From Micromonosporaceae bacterium (lineage in GTDB: Bacteria; Actinomycetota; Actinomycetes; Mycobacteriales; Micromonosporaceae), in contig WHTQ01000039.1 of the NCBI GenBank assembly GCA_009377645.1, forward strand, positions 1 to 38,667: DNA of 38,667 nt. The letters run 5' to 3'. Under the pieces are notes generated by a model. That model saw only the letters and a list, made by a program, of their open reading frames with translations, ran no database searches and was not told the DNA's origin. Positions 30,410-38,198 of the stretch are shown here, piece by piece. The position numbers and the translations under genes are program-made. Each line of letters begins with the position of its first letter. Position 1 is the stretch's first letter.

Positions 30410-31270
30410 GTGGCACGAGTCCAGGCGAACGGCCAACCTGCCGGGGTGACCATCACACTGCTCCGGTCCGCCCACCCGGAGCCGGCGCTGGCGGTGACCG
30501 CGGTGGCCGGGCTGCTGGCGTTCGCGGCCGGGCACCCACCCGGCTCGGCCGCCCTGGTCACCGCCACCGTCGCGGCCAGCCAGCTGGCGGTCGGCTGGAC
30601 CAACGACGCGGTCGACGCGCCCCGGGACGCGGCGGTCGGGCGGGCCGGCAAGCCGGTCGCCGCCGGCGTGATCTCCCGCCGCACGGTCGCGCTCGCCGCC
30701 GGGTCGGCGGCGGTGGCGAGCATCCTGCTAGCCCTCACCTTTCCGCCGCCGGCGGCCGCGGTCGCGGTGGCCGGCCTGGCCAGCGGGCTGGCCTACGACT
30801 GGCCGCTGAAGCTCACCGCGCTGTCGGTGCTGCCGTACGCGGTGTCGTTCGCGGCCCTGCCGGCGTTCGTGGTGCTGGCGGTGCCGGCCACCCCCCCGCT
30901 GTGGCTGGTGGCCGCCGGTGGGCTGCTGGGCGCCGGCGCGCACTTCGCGAACGTACTGCCGGACCTGGCCGACGACGCCGCCAGCGGGGTACGCGGCCTG
31001 CCGCACCGGCTCGGCGGCACCGGTTCGGCGGTGGCCGCGACCGGGCTGCTGCTGGCCGCTACCGCAGTGCTGGTGGTGGGCCCGGCCGGCCCACCGGCCG
31101 GGCTCGGACTGGCGGCGCTGCTGGTCGCGGTGGTGGCGGTGCCGGCCGGCTGGTACGCGGGGCGGCGCGCGAGTTCGGCCGGACGCCGCCCGACCGCGCT
31201 GTTCCGGACCTTCCAGGCGGTTGCCCTGTGCAACGTGGCGCTGCTGGTGCTGGCCGGGCGCTCGCTGTGA
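30410..31270 (+). CDS. UbiA-family membrane prenyltransferase
   Basis: The protein is 286 aa from GTG 30410, or 274 aa from GTG 30446 (reading MTITLLRSAHPEP), which may fit the family better. About eight hydrophobic helices are visible. The first Asp-rich motif is NDAVDAPRDAAVGRAGKP (NDxxDxxxD) and the second is DLADDAASGVRGLP, both Mg-diphosphate binding. It transfers a prenyl group from a prenyl diphosphate to an aromatic acceptor in the membrane. Context suggests the PKS-derived hydroquinone as acceptor. CATGAT six bases before 30410 could be a weak -10 for a leaderless transcript. No ribosome binding site is seen for either start. Confidence 0.85.
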   Translation: MARVQANGQPAGVTITLLRSAHPEPALAVTAVAGLLAFAAGHPPGSAALVTATVAASQLAVGWTNDAVDAPRDAAVGRAGKPVAAGVISRRTVALAAGSAAVASILLALTFPPPAAAVAVAGLASGLAYDWPLKLTALSVLPYAVSFAALPAFVVLAVPATPPLWLVAAGGLLGAGAHFANVLPDLADDAASGVRGLPHRLGGTGSAVAATGLLLAATAVLVVGPAGPPAGLGLAALLVAVVAVPAGWYAGRRASSAGRRPTALFRTFQAVALCNVALLVLAGRSL

Positions 31271-31327
31271 CGGCGATCCGGGGTCCGCTACGCTAAGGCG
31301 CGTACGTGACCGGGCAGGAGGTGGGAC

Positions 31328-31885
31328 GTGACCCGCAGGGTGCTGGTGGCCGCAACGATCGGGTTGCTACTGGGGTTGGCGCTGGCCGGGTGCGGCGCCG
31401 GTTCGGACGCGGCAACCTCCGCCACCCGCGGGTCCATCCCCGGTGTGGACGCGGACGACCTGGGGGTCGCGATCCGCAACGCCCGGGTGCCGTTCGCCCC
31501 GGAGGGCTACGCCGCCGGCGCGGACGCGCGGGTCGAGCTGTCGGTCATCAACAACGGCATCGAGCCGGTCCAGCTGGTCGACCTGGACTCACCGGCGGCC
31601 GGGTCGGTGAGCGTGGTGAGCGCGGCGCCGGTGGCCGGCACCGCGCCGCCGGCCGGGGACGGGCCGCCGAACGGCGGCGCCGGACCGCAGCTGCTGCTGG
31701 CGCCGGGTGAGGCGGTCACCGCGGTGCTGCAGGTGGCCGGGTTGCGGGAGCCGCTGGACGGCACCGGGTCGCTGCCGGTGGTGCTGACCTTCGACAACGG
31801 GGCCGGGTTCACCCTGAACGTGCCGAGCGCCCCGCCGGCCGAGCCGCTGCCCCGCGAGCCGGCAGAGCCGGCTGAAGAGTCCTAG
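31328..31885 (+). CDS. LpqE-like lipoprotein
   Basis: The protein is 185 aa. GTG at 31328 has AGGAGG about 7 nt upstream. The signal ends in lipobox LALAGC at about residues 17-22, so the mature protein is membrane-anchored outside the cell. The mature part begins with a Ser/Thr linker, then a beta-sandwich-like stretch (DLGVAIRNARVPFAP, ARVELSVINNGIEPVQLVDL, LLLAPGEAVTAVLQVAG). It ends in a Pro/Glu-rich tail. Position beside disA and radA matches lpqE of Mycobacterium, a family related to copper-chaperone-like domains. No Met/His copper motif is evident, so metal binding is doubtful. Confidence 0.75.
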   Translation: MTRRVLVAATIGLLLGLALAGCGAGSDAATSATRGSIPGVDADDLGVAIRNARVPFAPEGYAAGADARVELSVINNGIEPVQLVDLDSPAAGSVSVVSAAPVAGTAPPAGDGPPNGGAGPQLLLAPGEAVTAVLQVAGLREPLDGTGSLPVVLTFDNGAGFTLNVPSAPPAEPLPREPAEPAEES

Positions 31886-31909
31886 CTCAGCTAGCCGTAG
31901 CGTTCTCAG

Positions 31910-33055
31910 CTACACGTAGCGTTCCAAGATCGACGCCTCGGCCAGCCGGGACAGGCCCTCCCGCACCCCCCGGGCGCGGGCCTCACCGACCCCCTCGACC
32001 GCCTGTAGATCCTCCACAGTCGCCCCGAGCAACCGCTGCAGGCTGCCGAAGTGGTCGACCAGCCGGTCCACCACCGCGCCCGGCAGCCGGGGCACCCGCG
32101 CCAGCAGCCGGAACCCGCACGGGCTGATCGGCGCGTCCAGCGCGTCGGCCGTCCCCGGATGCCCCAGCGCCTTCGCCACCGCCACCAGGTCAATCAGGTC
32201 GTTGGCCGAGAGCAGGTCGAGATCCTGCAGCGCTCCGGTGCTGGAGTTGGCGGCCGGCGGACCGTTAGCCGAACCCGGGTTGCCGGGCAGGTAGTCCCGC
32301 ACCACCAGGGTCCGGTCTGCGTCCACCCCGGACATCAGCTCGTCCAGCTGCAGTGCCAGCAGCCGGCCGTCGGTGCCCAGCTCGACCACGTAGCCGGCGA
32401 TCTCGTCGGCGATCCGCCGCACCATCTCCAGCCGCTGCACCACGGTCACCGCGTCCCGCACCGTGACCAGGTCTTCGATCTCCAGTGCCGACAGCGTCCC
32501 GCCGACCTCGTCCAGCCGCAGCTTGTAGCGTTCCAGGGTGGCCAGCGCCTGGTTGGCGCGGGACATGATCGCGGCGGAGTCGTCGAGCACGTGCCGCTGG
32601 CCGTTCAGGTACAGCCCGATCAGGTGCATGGATTGGCTGACCGAGATCACCGGGAAGCCGGACTGCCGGGCCACCCGGTCGGCCGTACGATGCCGGGTGC
32701 CCGACTCCTCGGTCGGGATGTCCGGGTCCGGCATCAGGTGCACCGCGGCCCGGATGATCCGGGTTCCCTCGCTGGACAGCACCACCGCGCCATCCATTTT
32801 GCACAGCTCCCGGAGGCTGGTGGCGGAGAACTCGACATCCAGCGGGAACCCGCCGGTGCACACGGACTCGACCACCGGGTCGTGACCGAGCACGATCAAT
32901 GCACCGGTGCGGCCGCGGAGGATCCGCTCCAGCCCATCCCGCAGGGCGGTTCCCGGTGCCATCAGGGCGAGGTTGGCGCGCAGCGGATCGCCGGCCGCAC
33001 CGGCCACAGACGTGACGCCCCCCGCTGTTCGGCCGGAGCCACGGTCAGTCGCCAC
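31910..33055 (-). CDS. disA: DNA integrity scanning protein, diadenylate cyclase
   Basis: The protein is 381 aa from GTG 33055. The N-terminal DAC domain has the catalytic motifs CKMDGAVVL (DGA) and [13 protein letters not shown] (RHR). A helical spine follows, then a C-terminal helix-hairpin-helix DNA-binding region ending [18 protein letters not shown]. It makes cyclic di-AMP from two ATP and is inhibited by branched DNA. Start choice: TAGACT (33067-33062) lies 6 nt before GTG 33055, the geometry of a leaderless transcript, whereas GTG 33061 would directly abut that -10. Only 24 bp separate the 3' end from the convergent lipoprotein gene. Confidence 0.96.
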   Translation of the reverse strand: MATDRGSGRTAGGVTSVAGAAGDPLRANLALMAPGTALRDGLERILRGRTGALIVLGHDPVVESVCTGGFPLDVEFSATSLRELCKMDGAVVLSSEGTRIIRAAVHLMPDPDIPTEESGTRHRTADRVARQSGFPVISVSQSMHLIGLYLNGQRHVLDDSAAIMSRANQALATLERYKLRLDEVGGTLSALEIEDLVTVRDAVTVVQRLEMVRRIADEIAGYVVELGTDGRLLALQLDELMSGVDADRTLVVRDYLPGNPGSANGPPAANSSTGALQDLDLLSANDLIDLVAVAKALGHPGTADALDAPISPCGFRLLARVPRLPGAVVDRLVDHFGSLQRLLGATVEDLQAVEGVGEARARGVREGLSRLAEASILERYV

Positions 33056-33061
33056 CCGCAC

Positions 33062-33067
33062 AGTCTA
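33062..33067 (-). promoter_or_regulatory. -10 element for leaderless disA
   Basis: TAGACT on the minus strand, 6 nt before GTG 33055. Matches the actinobacterial TANNNT form; the -35 is not obvious. Confidence 0.45.
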
Positions 33068-33202
33068 GAGACCATCGTCCGTACGGTGCTTTCGTGGTGT
33101 CACCCCACCGGCTAATGTCCATCCCGGCACAGTCTGGGGCGGGCTCGGTGCCGGGCAGCGTCCTCGCTGCTCGGGGGTGACTCCGGGAGGATGCCACAAC
33201 CC

Positions 33203-33769
33203 ATGGCCACAGCAGAGTCACTGGAGTGGCGACGCCGGTTCCCGACCCGCGCGGTCCGGCGGTTCGTCTGGTTCGTCGGGTTCGGCGGCGGTGTGGCGGC
33301 CGCGACCTGGGTGCTGTTCGGCGCGGAGCCGGACCGCCTCGGCTCCGGGGCGACCAACCCGCTCGCACTGGTGCCGACGGTCGCCACCCTGCTGGTCGGG
33401 CTGGCCGCCGCCGGCATGCTGCTCACCGTCGCCCGCCGGCCACTGGTGGTAGCGGACCACTACGCCCTCACGGTCCGCCCCGGCGCGCTGCGCACGCTGC
33501 TGCTGCCCTGGGCCACCGTCACCGAGGTGGCCGGCGTCACGGTACGCGGGGAGCCGCTGCTGCTGGTGCGCTGCCGCACCGCCAGCCGCCGCCGGTCCGG
33601 CGACCGCCCCCGCTGGTTCGACCGGGCGGTGCTGCGGGCCGCCGGTGCCGCGGTCACCGGCTACGACCTGGCGGTCCGGATGGACGAGTTCGCCGGCTCG
33701 GCCCGCGGACAGCTGGCCGCGCTCGCCGCCTGGGTGCCCGAGCAGGTCGCCGTCACCGACCGGCTCTGA
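33203..33769 (+). CDS. Membrane protein with PH-like (bPH) domain
   Basis: The protein is 188 aa from ATG 33203; ATG 33191 directly abuts GGGAGG and is less likely. Two membrane helices lie near the N terminus (FVWFVGFGGGVAAATWVLF and ALVPTVATLLVGLAAAGMLL). They are followed by the strand pattern VVADHYALTVRPGALRTLLLPWATVTEV, in two parts, typical of bacterial PH/YdbT-like domains: hydrophobic strand, conserved W, short loop. Function unknown; such proteins act in the membrane, sometimes in stress responses. It is divergent from disA and convergent with radA. Confidence 0.75.
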   Translation: MATAESLEWRRRFPTRAVRRFVWFVGFGGGVAAATWVLFGAEPDRLGSGATNPLALVPTVATLLVGLAAAGMLLTVARRPLVVADHYALTVRPGALRTLLLPWATVTEVAGVTVRGEPLLLVRCRTASRRRSGDRPRWFDRAVLRAAGAAVTGYDLAVRMDEFAGSARGQLAALAAWVPEQVAVTDRL

Positions 33770-33774
33770 CCCAG

Positions 33775-33787
33775 CAGGGGTCCCCTG
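33775..33787. terminator. Hairpin between convergent PH-like gene and radA
   Basis: CAGGGG-T-CCCCTG is a perfect 6-bp palindromic stem. A second palindrome, CCCGGCCGGG, follows about 25 bp later. Together they probably end both converging transcripts. Confidence 0.5.
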
Positions 33788-33823
33788 ATCCGGCTCAAAC
33801 CCCGGCCGGGCGCCCCTATGCAG

Positions 33824-35233
33824 TCAGCGCGCGGCGGAGAACGCGGCGGCCTCCTGCAGCGCCTGGGTCAGGTCGGTCACCTCGCGCACCTCGATCCCGT
33901 CCGGCATCCCGTCGCCGGGCGGTGCCCCGGGCGGGACCAGTGCCAGCCGGAACCCGAGCCGGGCCGCCTCGGAGAGCCGGCGCGGCAGGGCGCTCACCCG
34001 CCGGACCTCACCGGTCAGCCCGACCTCGCCGATCGCCACCAGGTCGGCCGCGACCCCGATGTTGAGCGCACTGGAGGCCACCGCGAGCGCGCACCCCAGG
34101 TCGGCCGCCGGCTCGACCACCCGGATCCCGCCGACGGTGGCGGCGAACACCTCGTGGTCGTGCAGCCGGATCTGCGGCCGGCAGCGCTGCACCACCGCCA
34201 GCACCATCGCCAGCCGGGCCGGGTCCAGGCCGCTGACCGTCCGCCGCGGGGAGCCGGGCATCGCCGCGCCGATCAGCGCCTGCACCTCGGTCACCAGCGC
34301 CCGCCGCCCCTCCATCGCCACGGTCACGCAGGTGCCCGGGACCGGGTCGACGTGGCGGTTCAGGAACAGCCCGGAGGGGTCCGGCAGGCTGGTGATGCCC
34401 TGCTCGTGCATCTCGAAGCAGCCCACCTCGTCGGCCGGTCCGAACCGGTTCTTCAGCCCCCGCACCATCCGCAGCGACGCGTGCTTGTCCCCCTCGAAGT
34501 TCAGCACGACATCCACCAGGTGCTCCAGCACCCGCGGACCGGCCACGTTACCGTCCTTGGTGACGTGCCCCACCAGGAACACCGAGACGCCCCGCTCCTT
34601 GGCCACCGCGACCAGGGCGGCGGTGACCGCCCGCACCTGGGTCACCCCGCCCGGCACCCCGTCGATGCCCGGGGCGGCGACGGTCTGCACCGAGTCCAGC
34701 ACCAGCAGGCCGGGCTTGACCGTGTCCAGGTGTCCGAGCACCGCGGCCAGGTCGGTCTCGGCCGCGAGGTAGAGCTGCTCGTGCAGCGCGCCGACCCGCT
34801 CCGCCCGCAGCCGCACCTGCCCGACCGACTCCTCGGCGGAGATCACCAGCGCCGGGCCACCGCCACCGGTGGCCGCCCACTGCTGCGCCACGTCCAGCAG
34901 CAGCGTCGACTTGCCGACCCCCGGCTCGCCGGCCAGCAGGACCACGGTGCCGGGCACCAGCCCGCCGCCGAGCACCCGGTCCAGCTCCCCGACCCCGGTC
35001 GGACGGGCCCGGGCCGGCGCCACGCTGTAGCTGGCGATCGGCCGGGCCGGCTCCAGCGGGCTGCGGGCGGCCGGTGCCCGCCCGGGACTGTCCATCCCGG
35101 CGGGCCGGGCGCGCTCGACCACCGAGCCCCACTCCCCGCACTCCGGGCATCGGCCGACCCACTTCGCGGGCTGGTGGCCGCAGACGTCACACTCGTACGC
35201 CGCCCGTACCCTGGTCGCCTTGGGGGTCGCCAC
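33824..35233 (-). CDS. radA: DNA repair protein RadA
   Basis: The protein is 469 aa. The zinc finger is YECDVCGHQPAKWVGRC followed by PECGEW. Walker A is LLAGEPGVGKSTLL. The RadA-specific GLKNRFGPADEVGCFEM motif (KNRFG) precedes a Lon-protease-like C-terminal domain (MPGSPRRTVSGLDPARLAM, VGEVGLTGEVRRV-like end). It helps branch migration of recombination intermediates with RecA. GTG at 35233 lies 2 nt after the upstream gene's stop, so the two are co-transcribed. A much longer in-frame extension to 36064 only shadows that gene. Confidence 0.97.
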   Translation of the reverse strand: MATPKATRVRAAYECDVCGHQPAKWVGRCPECGEWGSVVERARPAGMDSPGRAPAARSPLEPARPIASYSVAPARARPTGVGELDRVLGGGLVPGTVVLLAGEPGVGKSTLLLDVAQQWAATGGGGPALVISAEESVGQVRLRAERVGALHEQLYLAAETDLAAVLGHLDTVKPGLLVLDSVQTVAAPGIDGVPGGVTQVRAVTAALVAVAKERGVSVFLVGHVTKDGNVAGPRVLEHLVDVVLNFEGDKHASLRMVRGLKNRFGPADEVGCFEMHEQGITSLPDPSGLFLNRHVDPVPGTCVTVAMEGRRALVTEVQALIGAAMPGSPRRTVSGLDPARLAMVLAVVQRCRPQIRLHDHEVFAATVGGIRVVEPAADLGCALAVASSALNIGVAADLVAIGEVGLTGEVRRVSALPRRLSEAARLGFRLALVPPGAPPGDGMPDGIEVREVTDLTQALQEAAAFSAAR

Positions 35234-35235
35234 GG

Positions 35236-35937
35236 TCAGGTCACGGTGACCGGGACGGGCTTGCCGTACGCGGTGCCGAGCCGCGCGGTCAGCTGGTAGT
35301 CGCCCGGCGCCACCGGCTCCCCGGCCGGCGCGCCGTCCGCGCAGGAGTCGCTGGACTCGCCGTGCCAGACGATGAAGTGGGACGTCTCGAACCCCGGCGC
35401 CAGCTCCTGCACCTCGCTGCCGCTGGGACCGGCACAGTCCCGTGAGGACCACAGCTTGGTGGCGCCGGTGCCCTTGCGCAGATAGAGCTCGCGATGATCG
35501 CCCCCGATGTCGCGGCGGCAGGAACGGTCGGAGTCGTTCTCGATCCGGATCGTGAACTGCACGCTCGTACCGCTGGCGAAGGACTTGTCCTCGGTCTCCG
35601 CGGTGATCAGCATCTCCTCGTCGGTGCACACCTCCGGGCCCGCCAGAACAGTGCTCGGCGGGGCAGAGCCGGCCGGTGCGGAGCTGGCCGGGGCAGAGCT
35701 GGCTGGTGCGGAGCTCGGTGGGTCGGACCTGGGCGCGGCGGTGCTGGGCGCGGTGGCGGTGGGGGTGCCGGCCGCCACCGGGCTGGGCGGGTTCTCGGCG
35801 TTCCCGTCCTCCGGGGACGCCGCCGCAGACATGCACGCCTGGGCCACCAGGAACAGTGCCACCAGCACCGCGCCGAGCAAGATCGCCCGGCGCCGCCAGT
35901 AGACGGCGGGCGGGAGGGGACCAACCGTCAGTCGCAT
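35236..35937 (-). CDS. Membrane-anchored secreted protein of unknown function
   Basis: The protein is 233 aa. One N-terminal hydrophobic helix (AILLGAVLVALFLVAQACM, about residues 18-36) follows an Arg-rich start; the VAQAC near its end is a poor lipobox. An Ala/Ser/Pro linker with PASSA-type repeats (about 70-95) leads to an extracellular beta-rich domain with four cysteines (PEVCTDEEM, RSCRRDIGG, SRDCAGPSG, DSCADGAP), probably two disulfides, and a final YQLTARLGT strand. Similar fold pattern to actinobacterial cell-surface beta-sandwich proteins. It is the first gene of the radA operon. TACTGT 8 nt before the ATG may be the -10 of a near-leaderless transcript. Confidence 0.75.
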   Translation of the reverse strand: MRLTVGPLPPAVYWRRRAILLGAVLVALFLVAQACMSAAASPEDGNAENPPSPVAAGTPTATAPSTAAPRSDPPSSAPASSAPASSAPAGSAPPSTVLAGPEVCTDEEMLITAETEDKSFASGTSVQFTIRIENDSDRSCRRDIGGDHRELYLRKGTGATKLWSSRDCAGPSGSEVQELAPGFETSHFIVWHGESSDSCADGAPAGEPVAPGDYQLTARLGTAYGKPVPVTVT

Positions 35938-35993
35938 GACCTCTCACAGTATCGAGACCGCAGACCGGGGCGCCGGCGACGCGCCGCAGGGCG

Positions 35994-36509
35994 CTACCGG
36001 TAGACCTTCCGCGGGTGAACGGCGTGCGCCCCGGCCACCCGGTCCAGGAACAGCCTTCCAGCACAGTGGTCGATCTCGTGCTGCAGCGCCCGGGCTTCGA
36101 AGCCGTCGGTGGTCATGGTCACCGGTTCGCCCGACCCGGGCAGCTGCCCGGTCACGGTCACCCGGCCGGCCCGCTTCACGTCCCCGGTCAGGTCCGGCAC
36201 CGAGGTGCACCCCTCCCGGCCGACCCGCCACCGGCTCGCCTCGGCCACCTCGGCGTTACAGAGCACGAACGCACCGTGGACGGTGGTGGCGCGGGGGTGG
36301 CCGGTGACGTCGACCACGAACACCCGCACCCCGACGCCGAGCTGCGGCGCCGCCAGCCCTACGCAGCCGGGCGCCGCCCGCATGGTGGCTAGCAGGTCGG
36401 CGGCGAGCGCCACGATCGCCGGCTCGGCCGGGTCCACCGGCGCACCGGGCCGGCTGAGCACCACGTCCGGGGCGGTCCCCACCGGCCGGACCACCCCCGC
36501 CAGCTTCAC
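35994..36509 (-). CDS. def: Peptide deformylase with variant motif 2
   Basis: The protein is 171 aa. Motif 1 is GCVGLAAPQLG, motif 2 EGCTSVPD, and motif 3 QHEIDHCAG. The cysteine and both histidines that bind the metal, and the catalytic Glu, are intact. Motif 2 has Thr where most enzymes have Leu (EGCLS). It removes the formyl group from nascent proteins. The GTG start at 36509 overlaps the upstream ACT-protein stop as GTGA. This could be a secondary deformylase paralogue; the genome's other copy is not visible here. Confidence 0.92.
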   Translation of the reverse strand: MKLAGVVRPVGTAPDVVLSRPGAPVDPAEPAIVALAADLLATMRAAPGCVGLAAPQLGVGVRVFVVDVTGHPRATTVHGAFVLCNAEVAEASRWRVGREGCTSVPDLTGDVKRAGRVTVTGQLPGSGEPVTMTTDGFEARALQHEIDHCAGRLFLDRVAGAHAVHPRKVYR

Positions 36510-37021
36510 AGCAGGTCCATCTCGCCCGGGCGTACGGTCACCTCGACTCCCAGCTCGGCGGCGGTCGCGGCCAGCTCGGCGGTGACCGCGGCGCCGGTTC
36601 CGGGCGGCAGGTCCACCTCCGCGACCAGCGTGTAGAGCGGCCCCACCAGCCGGGTGGTCAGGTCGGTGATGTTCCCGCCGGCCCGGGCCAGCACCCGGGT
36701 CACGGCGGCCACGATCCCGAGCCGGTCGGCGCCGTGCAGGCTCACCACGTACGGCGTACCGGGGGCCGGCCCGTCCGCCTCCGGCCGCACCTGCCGCACC
36801 GTGGCCAGCAGCGACCCGTCCGCCGCCAGCGGCAGCAGCGCCGCCTCCACGGTCTCCTCAGGCACCTCCCCGGTGCAGATCAGGGTCATCGCGAAGTGCC
36901 CCCGGAGCCGGGTCATGGTCGAGTCGGTGAGGTTCATCCCCAGGTCGGCCAGGACCCCGGCGACATCCGCGACGATGCCGGGCCGGTCGTGCCCGATCAC
37001 CGTGATCGCAAGCTCGTTCAC
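36506..37021 (-). CDS. ACT-domain protein, GcvR-like
   Basis: The protein is 171 aa with two ACT domains. The first begins LAITVIGHDRPGIVADVAGVLADLG and the second PYVVSLHGADRLGIVAAVTRVL, here each given to its conserved core. The GHDRPGI and GADRLGI turns are the expected ligand-binding loops. Such proteins sense amino acids, glycine being the usual guess for GcvR-like members. The GTG start at 37021 is preceded by TACACT (37034-37029) at 7 nt, so the mRNA may be leaderless. It is coupled to def. Confidence 0.85.
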   Translation of the reverse strand: MNELAITVIGHDRPGIVADVAGVLADLGMNLTDSTMTRLRGHFAMTLICTGEVPEETVEAALLPLAADGSLLATVRQVRPEADGPAPGTPYVVSLHGADRLGIVAAVTRVLARAGGNITDLTTRLVGPLYTLVAEVDLPPGTGAAVTAELAATAAELGVEVTVRPGEMDLL

Positions 37022-37028
37022 TCGCCGC

Positions 37029-37034
37029 AGTGTA
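37029..37034 (-). promoter_or_regulatory. -10 element for the ACT-protein/def operon
   Basis: TACACT on the minus strand, 7 nt before GTG 37021; no ribosome binding site is present. Confidence 0.4.
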
Positions 37035-37100
37035 GTGCGACGCGTCGCGGTTACCGCCGCCGACCTGATCGTGGCGGCGGCGGCGGTGCGCTCCACCGAT

Positions 37101-37134
37101 ATACCCCTGGGGCATGGCAATACCCCACAGGTAT
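37101..37134. repeat. Repeat/hairpin between the ACT-protein gene and mutY
   Basis: Inverted arms ATACC (37101-37105) and GGTAT (37130-37134) are extended by an imperfect inner CCTGGGG / CCCCACAGG pairing. ATACCCC also occurs as a direct repeat at 37101 and 37120, 19 bp apart. In a divergent promoter region this suggests an operator. Confidence 0.4.
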
Positions 37135-37264
37135 GTCGGCCACCTACACCCGCGCGGGCCGGGGGTACCGTCACCCCATGGTGAGCCGCCGTCGCCGACA
37201 CAAGTAGATCGACCACCGACAGTCCTCGATGTGCGCCCGCGCCGGCGCCGCACTTACCCGTACG

Positions 37265-37270
37265 TAGGAT
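37265..37270 (+). promoter_or_regulatory. -10 element for leaderless mutY
   Basis: TAGGAT followed by 6 nt and the GTG start at 37277. No Shine-Dalgarno sequence is present, so transcription probably begins at the start codon. Confidence 0.5.
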
Positions 37271-37276
37271 CATCAC

Positions 37277-38164
37277 GTGGCTGAGCTGGCGGGTGCGGCG
37301 ATCGAGTGGTACGAGCGGAGCGCGCGGGACCTGCCGTGGCGGGTGCCCGGGGTCGGGGCGTGGCCGGTGCTGGTCTCCGAGGTGATGCTGCAACAGACCC
37401 CGGTGGCCCGGGTGGAGCCGGTCTGGCGGGAGTGGGTGGCCCGGTGGCCGACCTCGGCGGCGCTCGCCGCGGACTCCCCGGCCGAGGCGATCCGGGTCTG
37501 GGGCCGGCTCGGCTACCCGCGCCGGGCACTGCGGCTGCACGCGTGCGCGGTGGCGATCGGGCAGCGACACCGCGGCGAGGTGCCGGAGTCCCTGCCGAAG
37601 CTGCTGGCGCTGCCCGGGGTGGGCGGCTATACGGCCCGGGCGGTCGCGGTGTTCGCGTACCGGCAGCGCCACCCGGTGGTGGACACGAACGTCCGCCGGC
37701 TGGTGGCGCGCTGCGTCGCCGGGGCGCCGGACGCCGGGCCGACCACCACCGACGCGGACCTGGCCGCCACCGCCGCGCTGCTGCCGGCCGACCCGGCCAC
37801 GGCGGCGTCGGCCAGCGTGGCGTTCATGGAGCTGGGGGCGCTGGTCTGCACCGCCCGGGACCCGCGCTGCCCGGACTGCCCGCTGGCGGACCGGTGTGCC
37901 TGGCGGGCCGGCGGGCGGCCGCTGCCGGCCGGGCCGAGCCGCCGGCCGCAGCGGTACGCGGGCACCGACCGGCAGGTACGCGGGGCGCTGCTGGCGGTGC
38001 TGCGGGAGGCCACCGGACCGGTCCCCCGGGCCCGGCTCGACCTGGTCTGGGCCGACGCCGGGCAGCGGGAACGGGCACTGGCCACGCTGCTCGACGACGG
38101 GCTGGTCTGCCCGGCCCCGCCCGGCGACCGGTTCGCGCTGGCCGGCGAGCAGCCGGCCGGCTGA
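37277..38164 (+). CDS. mutY: A/G-specific adenine glycosylase
   Basis: The protein is 295 aa. It has LPWRVPGVGAWPVLVSEVMLQQT at the start (catalytic Glu in SEVMLQQT), the helix-hairpin-helix LPGVGGYTARAV, and HPVVDTNVRRL with the catalytic Asp. The iron-sulfur ligands are CTARDPRCPDCPLADRC (Cys-X6-Cys-X2-Cys-X5-Cys). It removes adenine mispaired with 8-oxoguanine. The C-terminal region after the cluster is short (about 90 residues) and lacks a full NUDIX-like 8-oxoG recognition domain, as in mycobacterial-type MutY. The same gene follows disA/radA in Mycobacterium. Confidence 0.95.
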   Translation: MAELAGAAIEWYERSARDLPWRVPGVGAWPVLVSEVMLQQTPVARVEPVWREWVARWPTSAALAADSPAEAIRVWGRLGYPRRALRLHACAVAIGQRHRGEVPESLPKLLALPGVGGYTARAVAVFAYRQRHPVVDTNVRRLVARCVAGAPDAGPTTTDADLAATAALLPADPATAASASVAFMELGALVCTARDPRCPDCPLADRCAWRAGGRPLPAGPSRRPQRYAGTDRQVRGALLAVLREATGPVPRARLDLVWADAGQRERALATLLDDGLVCPAPPGDRFALAGEQPAG

Positions 38165-38198
38165 GCCATGGGACTGGCCCAGCCGGCCGGGTATCTGC

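Noticed and set aside
33824-36064. A 746-aa RadA with long N-terminal extension
   Set aside because: The extension is out of frame with the secreted-protein gene that truly occupies 35236-35937; RadA homology begins at the zinc finger just after GTG 35233.
37180-37209. Nine-codon ORF MVSRRRRHK as a tiny basic ribosomal-type peptide
   Set aside because: Too short to judge, no ribosome binding site, and no resemblance to known small basic ribosomal proteins.
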